A program made the position numbers and the translations under genes. This document shows, piece by piece, positions 1 to 10,084 of a DNA stretch of 64,000 nucleotides (positions are counted from its first letter, which is position 1; the number at the start of each line of letters is the position of its first letter). Below the pieces are notes generated by a model. The model did no database searches, was not told the origin of the DNA, and saw nothing but the letters and a program-made list of their open reading frames with translations. The stretch comes from Stictocephala bisonia (taxonomy: Eukaryota > Arthropoda > Insecta > Hemiptera > Membracidae). The stretch lies in NCBI GenBank assembly GCA_035578905.1, contig JAQJVL010000101.1:1339501-1403500 (forward strand), given 5' to 3'.

Positions 1-376
1 GTACATGAATGGCCCTTACTCTGGTCCAGAGGCTGTACATGAACGGCCCTAACTCTGGTCCAGAGGCTGTACATGAACGGCTCTAACTCTGGTCCAGAGG
101 TTGTACATGAACGGCCCTAACTCTGGTCCAGAGGCTGTACATGAACGGCCCTAATTCTGGTCCAGTGGCTTGTACATGAACGGCCCTAACTCTGGTCCAG
201 AGGTTGTACATGAACGGCCCTAACTCTGGACCAGAGGCTGTACATGAACGGCCCTAACTCTGGTCCAGAGGCTGTACATGAACGGCCCTAACTCTGGTCC
301 AGAGGTTGTACATGAACGGCCCTAACTCTGGTCCAGAGACTGTACATGAACGGCCCTAACTCTGGTCCAGAGGCTT
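1..376. repeat. 34-bp minisatellite array, about 11 copies, cut by the window edge
   Basis: The unit begins GTACATGAACGGCCCTAACT and continues with CTGGTCCAGAGGCT, giving a 34-bp period. Copies are nearly identical, with single-base changes and one one-base insertion near 170. The array runs off the left edge, so its full size is unknown. No gene is visible in it. From 377 to about 570 the sequence is unique, AT-rich and has no recognisable feature. Confidence 0.95.
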
Positions 377-569
377 ATACATTGACGGCGAGTAAAAAGT
401 ATGGTGAAATTTCTATAAATATTGTTTCCATATTGTTTATACACGTGCATTTATCAAGATGGTTTTGCGGTAGCTGCCATAAATTGAAGATCACAAAATC
501 GTGACAGTCCAGCTAACAGATATGTTGCTCGTTTAGAACTACCCAGTGTGTACGTACAGCTTTAAATAA

Positions 570-788
570 TTGCTGTGGACGCGAACAACATCACACCCGG
601 TCGATGTCCAACTTATTAGGGTCATGAGAGCTATTAGTGGCACTCTCATAGCAACTTCACTACCTTGGCTCTCGGTGCTGTACAATATAGCTTCTCCAGA
701 GATAAGAGGTCACGAGATGCTACTCAAAGAATTCAAAATGACCTCGAATGCCCCGCATCTACCCATTATACAGGATCTCCCACGTCAG
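570..788 (+). pseudogene. Old non-LTR retrotransposon remnant, part 1 (post-RT region)
   Basis: The frame reads VDVQLIRVMRAISGTL followed by a tryptophan-leucine-rich stretch (PWLSVLYNIASP). This pattern is typical of the region after the reverse transcriptase in Jockey/R1/I-like non-LTR elements. It stops at 788, where a foldback element interrupts it, and resumes at 1663. A second diverged copy of the same family lies at 15490-15977. No intact reading frame remains, so this is a dead fragment. Confidence 0.75.
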
Positions 789-1654
789 TTGATGGTAATA
801 AGGAGTTGTTATGGTCTGTGGTCTCTTGAAATTTTAATTGTAACATTTTAATTGTGTGTGTTTCTCTTGTTGGTATTTTAATTTTGTAAATAAGGTGTTT
901 TTATGGACTGTGGTCTCTTGAAAATAGTTTTAAAAACATGTGACATTTGTCTCTTGTTAGTTGTATGGAGACTGTTGAAAGATTTGTGATATGTTCTTTT
1001 GGTCTGTGGGTTGTTGACAATAGTTGTGGTCTGTAGTTTATGACGTTATATATAAAGTAGATATATGTAGTCTTACTATTTGTTTATCCCTAGCTTATGG
1101 TACGTAGATCCCAGTAATCTTTTTGGTGGTAAATGTCTGATAACCTATTTTTATAATCTTAACGTAAAATGGATAGGGTTTTTTTATTATTATCACCTGA
1201 TGTTATCGTTATGGCGATCGTATTAGTGACTCCTTTCAGTGGTACCTACCCCATGGTGACATAACCATATATGATACAGTGGTCGCATCTCTGTTACTTA
1301 TCTCTATTATAGTGGTCGTAATTTTTGTATACGTTTACTTTTTAACTATCCTAACAAGATGTTGCCTCAAAACGGATAAAAAATGTATTGCTAACAAATT
1401 CAGTGCTATGTGACCGTAAAGTCGGCAACACCGTCCGACCGCTAATGGCTTATCAGACATGTACCACTAAAAAGATTACTGGGATCTACCTACCATAAGC
1501 TAGGGATACTCAAATACTAAGACTACATACTATCTACTTTATATATAACGTCACAAACTACAGACCACAACTATTGTTAACAACCCACAGACCAAACAAA
1601 CACATCACAAATCTTTCAAGACCACAGTCCATAAAAACACCTTTACCACCTACT
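789..1654. mobile_element. Foldback (long inverted repeat) DNA element with 8-bp target duplication
   Basis: The same eight bases, CACGTCAG, sit at 781-788 and 1655-1662. Between them lie 866 bp whose two ends are inverted copies of each other: about 890-1145 pairs with about 1440-1650, with shared blocks such as TATGGACTGTGGTCT and CCCTAGCTTATGGTA. The related retroelement copy near 15640 carries only one CACGTCAG and no insert, so it acts as an empty site. No transposase is visible, so it is non-autonomous. An 8-bp duplication fits hAT or Foldback families. Which of these applies is inference. Confidence 0.85.
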
Positions 1655-1662
1655 CACGTCAG

Positions 1663-1996
1663 AACGGTTGCTTAAAATCTCGAAACACCTCTACGTACTG
1701 CTTTCCATTTGAGCAGATCAAACTTCTTGCCCAATACCAGCTGGGCCATAGCGTGGAACAGTTTTGATGGACGTAATAAGTTCCTTATTAACGATCCGTC
1801 AATACCTGTAGGTGGAATGAATCTCCCTCGTAGGGAGTGGACACTCTTGAATCGGTTTCGAACTGGCGTTGGCAGATGCAATTACTGGAAGTATACATGG
1901 GGATTTAAATTAGATCAGTCATGTGATTTCGAGGAGTCTATCCAAACAATGGATCACATAGTTACAGAGTGCCTCCTGCGCCCTTTTACGGAGGGA
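1663..1996 (+). pseudogene. Old non-LTR retrotransposon remnant, part 2 (C-terminal zinc knuckle)
   Basis: This continues the remnant at 570-788 after the foldback insertion. The frame reads LPRREWTLLNRFRTGVGRC, then a Cys/His tail ending QTMDHIVTEC. This is the conserved C-terminal motif (LPRxxWTxLNRxRTxxGRC plus a CCHC-like knuckle) of many insect non-LTR retrotransposon polyproteins. It is cut at 1996 by the CR1-like element and its last bases resume near 6886. Confidence 0.8.
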
Positions 1997-2302
1997 TTAA
2001 GAATAAGAATAAGAATAAGAAAATCTTTATTCACATAATAAGTTTTTTATAAAACAGTTTGCCATGTGCACAAGGCACGCTCGGCTAAAATGAAATTGAA
2101 GAATACATTTAAAATTAAACTTAGTCTTCTAGCAGTCTTACTTCACTATTTCTACATCAAAAATATAAAGGAAACACAACACTGTTAATTATTTTAAACT
2201 AAAACATGAAACATAATATATACATTACACATTTAAACATATGCCATAAATATACTAACAATGTATTAATACTATAAGATTCAATAAGCATATACAAGGT
2301 TT

Positions 2303-5134
2303 CTAATCTATTGTTTGAAGTAATTTTTTTAAGTTTGTCTTGTAATTAGAAAGTTTTTCATTAATATTAAGATTTTTTAAAAATTTATTAAACATTAAAG
2401 TGCATTTAAAATAACATTGGTTTCTACTAGTTTCTTTTTTGTACAGAGGAAAAATCAACATTTTATTACTGACATGCCTAGTGTACTTAATAACGTTTAC
2501 ATGATTAAAAATTGAACTATATTTTTTGACAAACATTAAAATTGAATATGTGTAAATACGGTTGAAATTCATGACATTAAGAAAGTTAAAAAGTTCAGCA
2601 GAGGGATGAAACTTTCCCACGCTACAAACTGTACGAATGGCATGTTTCTGTACTATAATTAGTGGTTTTAAAATATCTTTGAAAGTACCTCCCCAGTGTA
2701 CAATTCCATACCTCAGGGTGGATTCAAACCAAGATAAGTACAATGTACGTAAATCAAGGGGGTACAAAAAACCTCTCATATGGTAGAGACTATAGTTGAT
2801 TTTCCGTAATTTTGTTACAAGAAATTCCAAATGAGAGTGCCACCTCAAATCAGAATCAATGAATATACCTAAATATTTAACTTTTTCACTAAAATCTATT
2901 TTTACACAAGTACACTCATAGATGCAAGCATGAGAGTGGCATTTGATATTTAATTCGTTTTTATATTTACTCACTGTTGATGGTTTGTATGAAAAGATAA
3001 TTGAGCTAGATTTCTTTGTATTTATTAAAAGTCTATTTTTATTAATCCAGTTTGAAATTTTTAATAAATCTTTATTTATTTTGCTTTCTAAAATTTCAAA
3101 ATTATTAGCAGAACATACTAAACTACTGTCATCTGCAAAAGCAAAAACTTTAGAGTTTAGGTTTAAAGACAGTAAATCATTCAAAAATATGACAAACAGG
3201 TTTGGTCCGAGAATTCCACCCTGAGGTACTCCAAACCTCACAGGTAACGTCTTACTGTAAACCCCATTAATCCTCACTATTTGATTTCTACCGAACAAAA
3301 AAGATTTGAACCATCTTAAGGAGTTGTTTCGGACTCCATATTTTTCTAATTTATATATTAAAAGGTCCAGATCGACGAGGTCAAACGCCTTAGTAAAGTC
3401 AAGATAAACGGCCAAAGTAGGTTTCCGCTCATCGACATTATTGACAATTTCTGTTATATGTCTCTCTAGTGCTAAATCTGTGCTTTTATTTTTTATAAAG
3501 CCATATTGATGGGGTGAAAATAGGCAATGATGAGTAAAAAAATTTACAAGTTGTACCTTTATACAGTTTTCTAGAATCTTAGATATGCTGTTTTGTAAAG
3601 AGATTGGTCTGTAATGGTTAATAAATTTTGGATCCTCAGCTTTATAAATTGGCACAACAAGAGATGTTTTTAGAAGATCAGGATATGTTGCGGTTGTAAT
3701 AGACAAGTTAATAATGTGAAGTAGAGACGGCAAAAGTGTAGGGAGATTACGTTTAATAGTTAGAATAGATATGCCGTCCAGACCAACAGATCTTTTGTTG
3801 TTCATTGACCAGATAATGTTTACTAGTTCAACTGCTGATACTTCGGAAATTGCACACTCATGGTCAAAGGTCTCCATCTCTGGTCGTTCAAACATGTCCG
3901 AACCGAATGCCTGACTGATCAAATGACTCGGCATTTCTGTGAAGTGTTTGTTGAAAGCATTTGCAACGAGCCCCTCATTACCCTCTACCGAAACTTGTTT
4001 ACCTTCAACAATAAAGTCTTTAGAATGTTGAACTTCTTTTCGTGTAATGGATTTGACTATTTTCCAATATTCTCGAGAATTTCCATTACTTTGTTTAATT
4101 TTATTTGAATAATAACTAAGTTTTTCTTTTTTTACAAGCAAATTGCACTCTCTAGAAAGTTGTTTATATCTTCCTTCTAATTCCGCATCCTCCTTATTAA
4201 TTCTAAATATTTTAAAAAGATAATTTTTTTCATTTATTTTTTTAATTAGATAATTTGAAATCCAAGGATTTCGTTTTCTGATTTTTCTATTAGAATGTTT
4301 TATATAATAAGATTGCTCCAATGCAGAATTATAAATATTATAAAAATTTGAAAGGCACGTATTAACATTAGAAGAGTTTTTAACAGTTGACCAGTCTTGG
4401 GCTGCTAATCTTCTACTTAACAAATTATAATCTACCGTTCTTATACACTCATATTTATATGGATTAATATTTACAGATTTACAATTAATTAAAATACCTG
4501 AATGATCCGTTAAATCCAAATGTTCCAATTTACAATCAAAAACTAACTTATTACAGTCTCTTATAAAAACATGATCCAAACATCTTTCTCCCCTAGTTGG
4601 CTCGTTAACATAAGAAACAAAGCCCAGTGAAGAAAGCATTGACAAAAACGTTTCAGCTGTATTATCTTTTTCCAAAATACAATAATTTAAATCCCCAAGC
4701 AATATACTAGGTCCCGATAAATTCAGTAAAATTTGTTCAACCTCATCATGAAACTGCTGAAATCTGCAATTACAATTCCTGTAAAACCCTAAAATGTTTA
4801 AATTTTGTTTGATTTGATTTACTTGAAGTTGTAATTTTAATAAAATTCCCTCTGCATCCGTATAAAGAAAATTATTATATTCATACTTAAAACAGCTATT
4901 GACGTATATTACAAGTCCCCCGGACGCATTACTTAATCTATCTTGTATTAATAAATCATAACCAGTTATTGAAAATTTACTGATTTCGGAAGAGGTAATC
5001 CACACCTCCGACAAAACAATAATGTGAATAATCTCACTTTGAGTTGATAAAAAAACTAAAAGCTCGTCAAAGTGCTTGCGTAAGCTACGTATATTTATAT
5101 GAAATATAGATAGATTATTCTTAAAACTACTCAT
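2303..5134 (-). CDS. CR1-like ORF2: AP endonuclease plus reverse transcriptase (943 aa)
   Basis: This protein nicks target DNA and copies the element RNA at the nick. The N-terminal endonuclease shows HINIRSL (12-18), the LSEVW glutamate (41-45), LGDLN (146-150) and TDHSGI (209-214). The reverse transcriptase follows with YRPIS (508-512), YLDFTKAFD (577-585), the GVPQGGILGP block (635-644) and the catalytic FADDS (666-670). The C-terminal part carries YLGIFIDSDLRW and RYGIVHWGG, usual for CR1/Jockey-like thumb regions. All catalytic residues appear present and there is no internal stop over 943 codons. The length matches complete CR1-type ORF2 proteins. The start chosen is the first Met before the endonuclease. 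It is a retrotransposon gene, not a host gene. Confidence 0.93.
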   Translation of the reverse strand: MSSFKNNLSIFHINIRSLRKHFDELLVFLSTQSEIIHIIVLSEVWITSSEISKFSITGYDLLIQDRLSNASGGLVIYVNSCFKYEYNNFLYTDAEGILLKLQLQVNQIKQNLNILGFYRNCNCRFQQFHDEVEQILLNLSGPSILLGDLNYCILEKDNTAETFLSMLSSLGFVSYVNEPTRGERCLDHVFIRDCNKLVFDCKLEHLDLTDHSGILINCKSVNINPYKYECIRTVDYNLLSRRLAAQDWSTVKNSSNVNTCLSNFYNIYNSALEQSYYIKHSNRKIRKRNPWISNYLIKKINEKNYLFKIFRINKEDAELEGRYKQLSRECNLLVKKEKLSYYSNKIKQSNGNSREYWKIVKSITRKEVQHSKDFIVEGKQVSVEGNEGLVANAFNKHFTEMPSHLISQAFGSDMFERPEMETFDHECAISEVSAVELVNIIWSMNNKRSVGLDGISILTIKRNLPTLLPSLLHIINLSITTATYPDLLKTSLVVPIYKAEDPKFINHYRPISLQNSISKILENCIKVQLVNFFTHHCLFSPHQYGFIKNKSTDLALERHITEIVNNVDERKPTLAVYLDFTKAFDLVDLDLLIYKLEKYGVRNNSLRWFKSFLFGRNQIVRINGVYSKTLPVRFGVPQGGILGPNLFVIFLNDLLSLNLNSKVFAFADDSSLVCSANNFEILESKINKDLLKISNWINKNRLLINTKKSSSIIFSYKPSTVSKYKNELNIKCHSHACIYECTCVKIDFSEKVKYLGIFIDSDLRWHSHLEFLVTKLRKINYSLYHMRGFLYPLDLRTLYLSWFESTLRYGIVHWGGTFKDILKPLIIVQKHAIRTVCSVGKFHPSAELFNFLNVMNFNRIYTYSILMFVKKYSSIFNHVNVIKYTRHVSNKMLIFPLYKKETSRNQCYFKCTLMFNKFLKNLNINEKLSNYKTNLKKLLQTID

Positions 5135-5191
5135 AACCTAGAATAATTATATTTATATACTATATACATTGGCGGTGTGATGCGGACAGTT

Positions 5192-6253
5192 TCAGTTCCG
5201 TGGATGCTGCTCTGTGTTCAAGGGCCCGAAGTACTCCTCCAGGTCAGACACCTTGCTGATCTTCCTGGTCTGAGTATTGTCTGATTCCCTGGCGATTATC
5301 TTGGCTCCCTTCACCCACACGTACTGGACCATCCTGGCTGTCTTGTAGCGATTAGCCTCGTAGAGCAAGTTCTTGTTGTACTGCGTAAGATGTTCATTTA
5401 CGAACACTGGTGCTGCTGGAACGTTCTGCATAAAGTCTGTTGTTGCTAGTCTGACTTTTTTGCTCTTCTCTAAAACCTGATCTCTTTTTTGGCGGTTTGA
5501 AAATCTCACAATGATGGGTCTTGGTCGAGTTCCAACTTTCCCCATTCTGTGCGCTGCCTGTATGTCGTGGTTGAGGGTGATTGGTTCATCAATAGCAACT
5601 GATAATTTATTTACTAATGCAAATATATTTTCACCCTGTGACTCAGGAATCCCGTTTAGCTGAACATTTAAATTTCGGCTATACTGTTGCAGGTCTTCAA
5701 CTTGCGCAGTAAGCAAGGAAAGTTTATTCTCTAGATAGTTATTTTCCTCTACTAATTGACTGTTGGATGCTTCTAACGATTTGATTTTTGCATTTGTTTG
5801 TTCAAGTTCTTTGGTAAAATCATCGATTTTATCTGAGCAAAAATTAACGGATGTTGTAAGAGTGTCTATTTCATTAGAGAATTGAGTTTTAGTTACCATA
5901 TTTTTCAAATTTTCTGTTACTGTAGCTTCAAAGTCACATAATTTTTTAAAAAGAACATCAAGGGTAACATTTTCTGTTGTCTTACTTACTGCAGTTTTCT
6001 TAGAAAGTACATAATCCTGTTCAGACCCACTGTCACTTTTAACGGAAGGACTTGCACTGTTCTTGTTGCGACACAACACACACTTGTACTTGTTACGTTG
6101 TTCTCTGTTCTTTAGCCTATAAGTCTTTTCCGTAATACCAGCACAATGATAGTGAAGTGTACACTTACTTACTGAGCAAATCACAAAGTCATTATCCGGT
6201 GGTAGTGGATTGTTACAAACAGAACACAATGAATCACTCAACATGGTAAACAA
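5192..6253 (-). CDS. CR1-like ORF1: PHD finger, coiled coil and nucleic-acid-binding domain (353 aa)
   Basis: This is the presumed RNA-binding chaperone of the retrotransposon. A complete C4HC3 PHD-type zinc finger is visible: Cys10, Cys13, Cys26, Cys31, His34, Cys37, Cys58 and Cys61. A charged, Leu-rich heptad region follows at about 110-190, predicted to be a coiled coil that would trimerise the protein. The C-terminal third reads QQYSRNLNVQLNGIPE and AAHRMG, a pattern shared with L1-ORF1-like and baculovirus-FP-like domains of insect CR1/L2 ORF1 proteins. The frame is open and lies 57 bp upstream of ORF2 on the same strand. The domain assignments come from pattern recognition. The zinc ligands are seen directly. 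Confidence 0.88.
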   Translation of the reverse strand: MFTMLSDSLCSVCNNPLPPDNDFVICSVSKCTLHYHCAGITEKTYRLKNREQRNKYKCVLCRNKNSASPSVKSDSGSEQDYVLSKKTAVSKTTENVTLDVLFKKLCDFEATVTENLKNMVTKTQFSNEIDTLTTSVNFCSDKIDDFTKELEQTNAKIKSLEASNSQLVEENNYLENKLSLLTAQVEDLQQYSRNLNVQLNGIPESQGENIFALVNKLSVAIDEPITLNHDIQAAHRMGKVGTRPRPIIVRFSNRQKRDQVLEKSKKVRLATTDFMQNVPAAPVFVNEHLTQYNKNLLYEANRYKTARMVQYVWVKGAKIIARESDNTQTRKISKVSDLEEYFGPLNTEQHPRN

Positions 6254-6885
6254 TGTTAGGTACAGTAGATATGTGTAAACTAAACTGGAAGTACGGGGAG
6301 ACCGTGACAGTACGAACTTCCTCCTTGACTGCTAGCTCTTATATTTCTGTAGGTTTTAGTATCGATGTGTGTATTTAGTGTGTGGGAAATTTAGATTGAA
6401 CAGATTTAAGTTGGTAGTGTGTGGGAATTTTAGCTCTTATGGATTTAGGTTGGCAGCCTGGTCTTGTGTGACGTTGATGACGTATGAAGAAGAAATGGAG
6501 TTGATTCAGATTTTAATCGCCATCTTGACTAAGTATTTAGTAATATTTGAAAAGTTCACTCACGACACTTTTAAGCTGTTTTGGGTGCGAATACTATAAT
6601 AAACTTGGTACTACATGTACTAGGAATGTTTTAAATGTATAAGTATTGTGAAACTTGCGTTATTTTAGAAGTAAAAGGGTTTCGAAAATATGATGTGGAA
6701 ACTTTAACGTTTAAAGCATAGTCTGTACGAGTCGGCACTTTTGATAACTGATTTTAGAGAAAAATATAAATGTCCAGGATGAGATTTATGTCTTATAATG
6801 AAGTTTTGTACTTACAGTTTGTCTGGGTTAGCTTGTATTACCTATTGTTAAAAATAGAGCACTTAATTTTATCAAAAACCTAGAG

Positions 6886-7005
6886 CCTTAACGGGAGATG
6901 CACTTGGTTACACTATGTCGTCTGCTGATTATGTGAGCATACAAAGAATTAGTGAGGCAAGTGTATTGGATTGGACTCGATGGATTGGACTTAGCTTTGT
7001 GACAG
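6886..7005 (+). pseudogene. Old non-LTR retrotransposon remnant, part 3 (last codons)
   Basis: The bases from about 6940 to 7003 align with the end of the related copy at 15910-15977. Both read roughly I-x-RISEA, a short gap, and then a terminal LDxxLDLAL-like stretch. This places the CR1-like insertion inside the remnant's last part. The match is short and degenerate. Confidence 0.55.
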
Positions 7006-7090
7006 GAAATCACTTTACATTTTATAATCAACGAATATACAATCATGACTTTTGGATATTTATCCAAATATACATTGCAGCTTTATAATT

Positions 7091-7145
7091 AACAAATGGT
7101 AGCTGACAACAAACCATACTATATATATATATATATATGTGTATA

Positions 7146-7212
<67 letters not shown>

Positions 7213-7240
7213 TATGGTTTGTTGTCAGCTACCATTTGTT
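7091..7240. repeat. Perfect 29-bp inverted repeat flanking a (TA)n tract
   Basis: Positions 7091-7119 and 7212-7240 are exact reverse complements over 29 bp. Between them lie about 92 bp of almost pure TA dinucleotides, broken by a few TGTATA units. The whole 150 bp can extrude as a cruciform. The short ORFs that run through the TA tract are Tyr-Ile runs and are not genes. Confidence 0.95.
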
Positions 7241-8289
7241 ATACCTGTATATATCAAGATTGTACATACAACTGCCTATTTTCCGAGAAGAGAGCTTCAG
7301 TAGAGTGTCGCCTATCTTTCTTAAACTCTACTTTAAGGGTTGACTTTTTTTAGACTGTCTAAATGCTGTAGACTTGTTTTGTAAGCTCCCTCCCCCCTTG
7401 CAATAATGCCAAATGACAGCAAAAACATGTAGATATGCTTAATGTGCCAGTCTTATTTCGTCTTGATCTATTATTAGTTATAACCGTTTAAAAAACGTAA
7501 ATGAATTTTGTAATTTTAGTCACACACACGTACATAATCTTTTCTAGATTAGCTGACAATATTTTTGGAGATTTTATTCTCTAATTTGGAAACTTTGTGT
7601 GATTATATAAGAAGACACTCATCTACATAAAATAATAAATAGTATGTTTAGTTAGGTTAATTCATTCTTCTGTATAAAAGTGTAGTCCAGTTGTATACAT
7701 GTAGTTATCGAAATACATACAAAACATCTCCCAAAAGTCACTAGAGCAGCCCGTCAAAATCTTCTAATCTCCCAATTTTGTAACTTAGCTATTTGGTCTA
7801 ACTAATTTTTTTTTTAATGTTATTGTAGTATAATTAGACTTTCTAAAGAATTATAATATAGTTTATTAATTTGCCTAGTATACTATTGAGTAATCTAAAT
7901 TACTCGTGGTTCTGTGTTTTTGTTTACATGCTGGTGAGTGACTGCTAAATCTAATTATTATTATCATACTTCTTTCATATATGCTCTTTATAAACATGAT
8001 ATAGTGGCAACTGATAGTTTGGAACGAAAAGAAGAAAAGAATTTAACAATGTCATGATGACAAGGCAGATGTTGAAATCTGCTAGTCACTTTCCCTTAAC
8101 GGGTTGTGGTGGCCTGCACGTATAGTGAAACTGTTCACTACCAGGGCCCCAGGCCAAGGACACAGTAGAACCTCATAGTTGTAGGCTGTACTAGTACAAT
8201 TGTCAATCCACAATATTGTTGGTGGAAGGAATGTATTGTAAATTATGTTACAATGCAGTCCAATTGCAGTGACAGTGAATGAAGGATAT
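7241..8289. other. AT-rich intergenic stretch with no recognised feature
   Basis: No long ORF, RNA gene or clear repeat was found between the palindrome and the 90-bp array. A few microsatellite-like runs are present and nothing else is supported. Confidence 0.5.
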
Positions 8290-8950
8290 CTCTGCTTGGT
8301 CATTAAATTCAACGTATGTACCGATTCGACCACTGAAGACATAGATATCACAGAAGGACTACTACAGAGACGACCTCTACGTGTTACTCCTTTATATTAA
8401 ATCCTACATACTGATTCGACCACTGAAGACATAAATATCATAAAAGGACTGCTACAGAGACGACCTCTACGTGTTACTCATTTATACTTCAACCTACGTA
8501 CCGATACAACCATTGAAGACATAGATATCACACCAGAAAAGCTAAAGAGACGACCTCTACGTGTTACACCTTTATATTTCATCCTACGTATCGATTCAAC
8601 CACTGAAGACATGGATATCACACCAGGATAGCTAAAGAGACAACCTCTACGTGTTACGCCTTTATACTGCATTCTACGTACCGATTCAACCACTGAAGAC
8701 ATGGATATCACACCAGGATAGCTACAGAGACGACCTCTACGTGTTACACCTTTATATTTCATCATACATACCGATTCAACCACTGAAGGCATAGATATTA
8801 CACCAGGATAACTACAGAGACGACCTCTACGTGTTACACCTTTATACTTCATCCTCCGTACCGATACAACCATTGAAGACATGGATATCACACCAGGATA
8901 GCTACAGAGACAACCTCTACGTGTTACACCTTTATACTTCATCCACACTG
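8290..8950. repeat. 90-bp tandem repeat, about 7 copies
   Basis: The block CTACAGAGACGACCTCTACG starts near 8362, 8452, 8542, 8632, 8722, 8812 and 8902, giving an exact 90-bp period. Because 90 is a multiple of three, the minus strand stays open through the array as 30-residue repeats containing YKGVTRRGR and GVISMSS. The codon pattern gives no other sign of selection, so I read the open frame as a by-product of the period. Confidence 0.93.
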
Positions 8951-9336
8951 AAAATTAAGATATCATAAACAGATTTTTTGAAAAATTGTCTAATAATGGC
9001 TGCTGCAATAAGATCGTTTAAGTGAATAACGTAAAATGTCCACCATTTTATCTTATTTTGTATGAAGTTTCACCATTTAAAAATGTTTACACTAACTACC
9101 AAAACACCCTGTATATGGAGTTACCACGATGAATAAAGAACTGCATGTTTTGACTATGCCCCAATCATACGCAATTAAAATAATAGGTTAACTCCAATTT
9201 GATAATTTGAATAGTCACAATGAAATCCCTATGAAAATGCGTCTTGACTTGAAAACGTTTTACAGGATTTAGTAAGTCAATGACAATTGGTTTTGTGTTT
9301 AACAACAATGACGAGGCAAGAAGGAGATAGGAAGTT
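8951..9336 (+). other. Upstream region of P450 gene A
   Basis: This is unique AT-rich sequence between the 90-bp array and the TATA box at 9337. It is the likely proximal promoter of the downstream P450 gene. I do not recognise specific transcription factor sites, including the xenobiotic-response elements often sought upstream of CYP6 genes. Confidence 0.4.
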
Positions 9337-9371
9337 TATATAAAGTGGCTCGACCGGCTGACTGTCAGTGC
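9337..9371 (+). promoter_or_regulatory. TATA box and arthropod initiator of P450 gene A
   Basis: TATATAAAG lies at 9337-9345. A TCAGTG initiator lies at 9365-9370, matching the arthropod Inr consensus TCAGT, with its A at 9367. The spacing puts the TATA box at about -30, as expected. No DPE-like motif is seen at +28. The putative 5' UTR exon starts here. Confidence 0.65.
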
Positions 9372-9531
9372 GAGATGATAACAGGAGTAGGTCACATTCT
9401 AGATCTGTGCAGCTTTATTTAGAGTTACTTGTTTTGTTTTCTGTATAAATTTATATAGGAAAGTACATTAAACGTGTGTGTTGACAAAACAACGACACAA
9501 CTACAATACGAAACTTCTTTCCTCCAAACAG
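9367..9531 (+). other. Putative non-coding first exon (5' UTR) of P450 gene A
   Basis: The exon is bounded by the initiator at 9367 and by a strong donor, CAG|GTAAGC, at 9531/9532. It would splice over about 4.5 kb to the acceptor TTTTTTTCAG at 14017, three bases before the start codon. It contains no useful start codon. The exon is inferred from signals only and would be proved by cDNA. Confidence 0.55.
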
Positions 9532-10084
9532 GTAAGCAGTAACCCAATGCATTTATTTGTACAGAAAACTTGCAATCTTTAATCTATAGAAAATTGTTGA
9601 CCAGTGATTAAAATGATAAGCTTTTTTGTTGACTGGCAATAAATAAATGCAGAAATATTATAATTACTTACTTTAAAATAATAGTTTTAACTCCTTGATG
9701 ATTCAAAGTAAGGCAGATATAACCCTGATGTGCACGGCTAAACATGCATGGATCCAAGCAGATCTAACACGAAATAAAATCAAAATGTTTATAAAGTACC
9801 GGTAACAAAAAAGTACAATATATTTATAACAAAACAGGGGAAATATTTACTATCAAAAACTTATTGTATCATTTAAGAAAGTAAACAAGGTTTGTTCATA
9901 TTTAGTTAAATAATACGGTAAACAGGATTCGTTATTTTTCAATGTTTACTGTTTGCCATGCTAAATAGCCTAAACGGAAGCCCTAATTCGTGACGTTTAC
10001 CATATTGTAGTTCCAACTTGGTAGGTCTGAAAATAAGTGAATAATTTTCTCAAAAACTGTGTTTGAACATTTAAGAATCTGTCG
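9532..10084 (+). other. Gene A intron 1, 5' part, no feature
   Basis: This AT-rich intronic sequence follows the donor at 9532. I see no repeat, ORF or RNA gene in it. Confidence 0.4.

Larger units (their letters stand above)
1997..6885 (-). mobile_element. Near full-length CR1-like non-LTR retrotransposon
   Basis: The element lies on the minus strand with a 5' UTR of about 630 bp, ORF1 (353 aa), a 57-bp gap, ORF2 (943 aa), and a 3' UTR ending in tandem TTATTC repeats (1997-2022 on the plus strand). A short simple-repeat tail instead of poly(A) is usual for CR1/L2-type elements. It sits inside an older retrotransposon remnant. Similar bases flank it (about 1982-1996 and about 6886-6900), consistent with an imperfect target duplication of about 14 bp. 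Both ORFs are open, so this could be a recently active copy. The outer borders are inferred and good to about 20 bp. Confidence 0.85.

Noticed and set aside
2943..4108. Plus-strand ORFs within the CR1-like element
   Set aside because: They are antisense shadows of the intact 943-aa ORF2.
7096..7353. ORFs rich in Tyr-Ile
   Set aside because: They are translations of the (TA)n tract.
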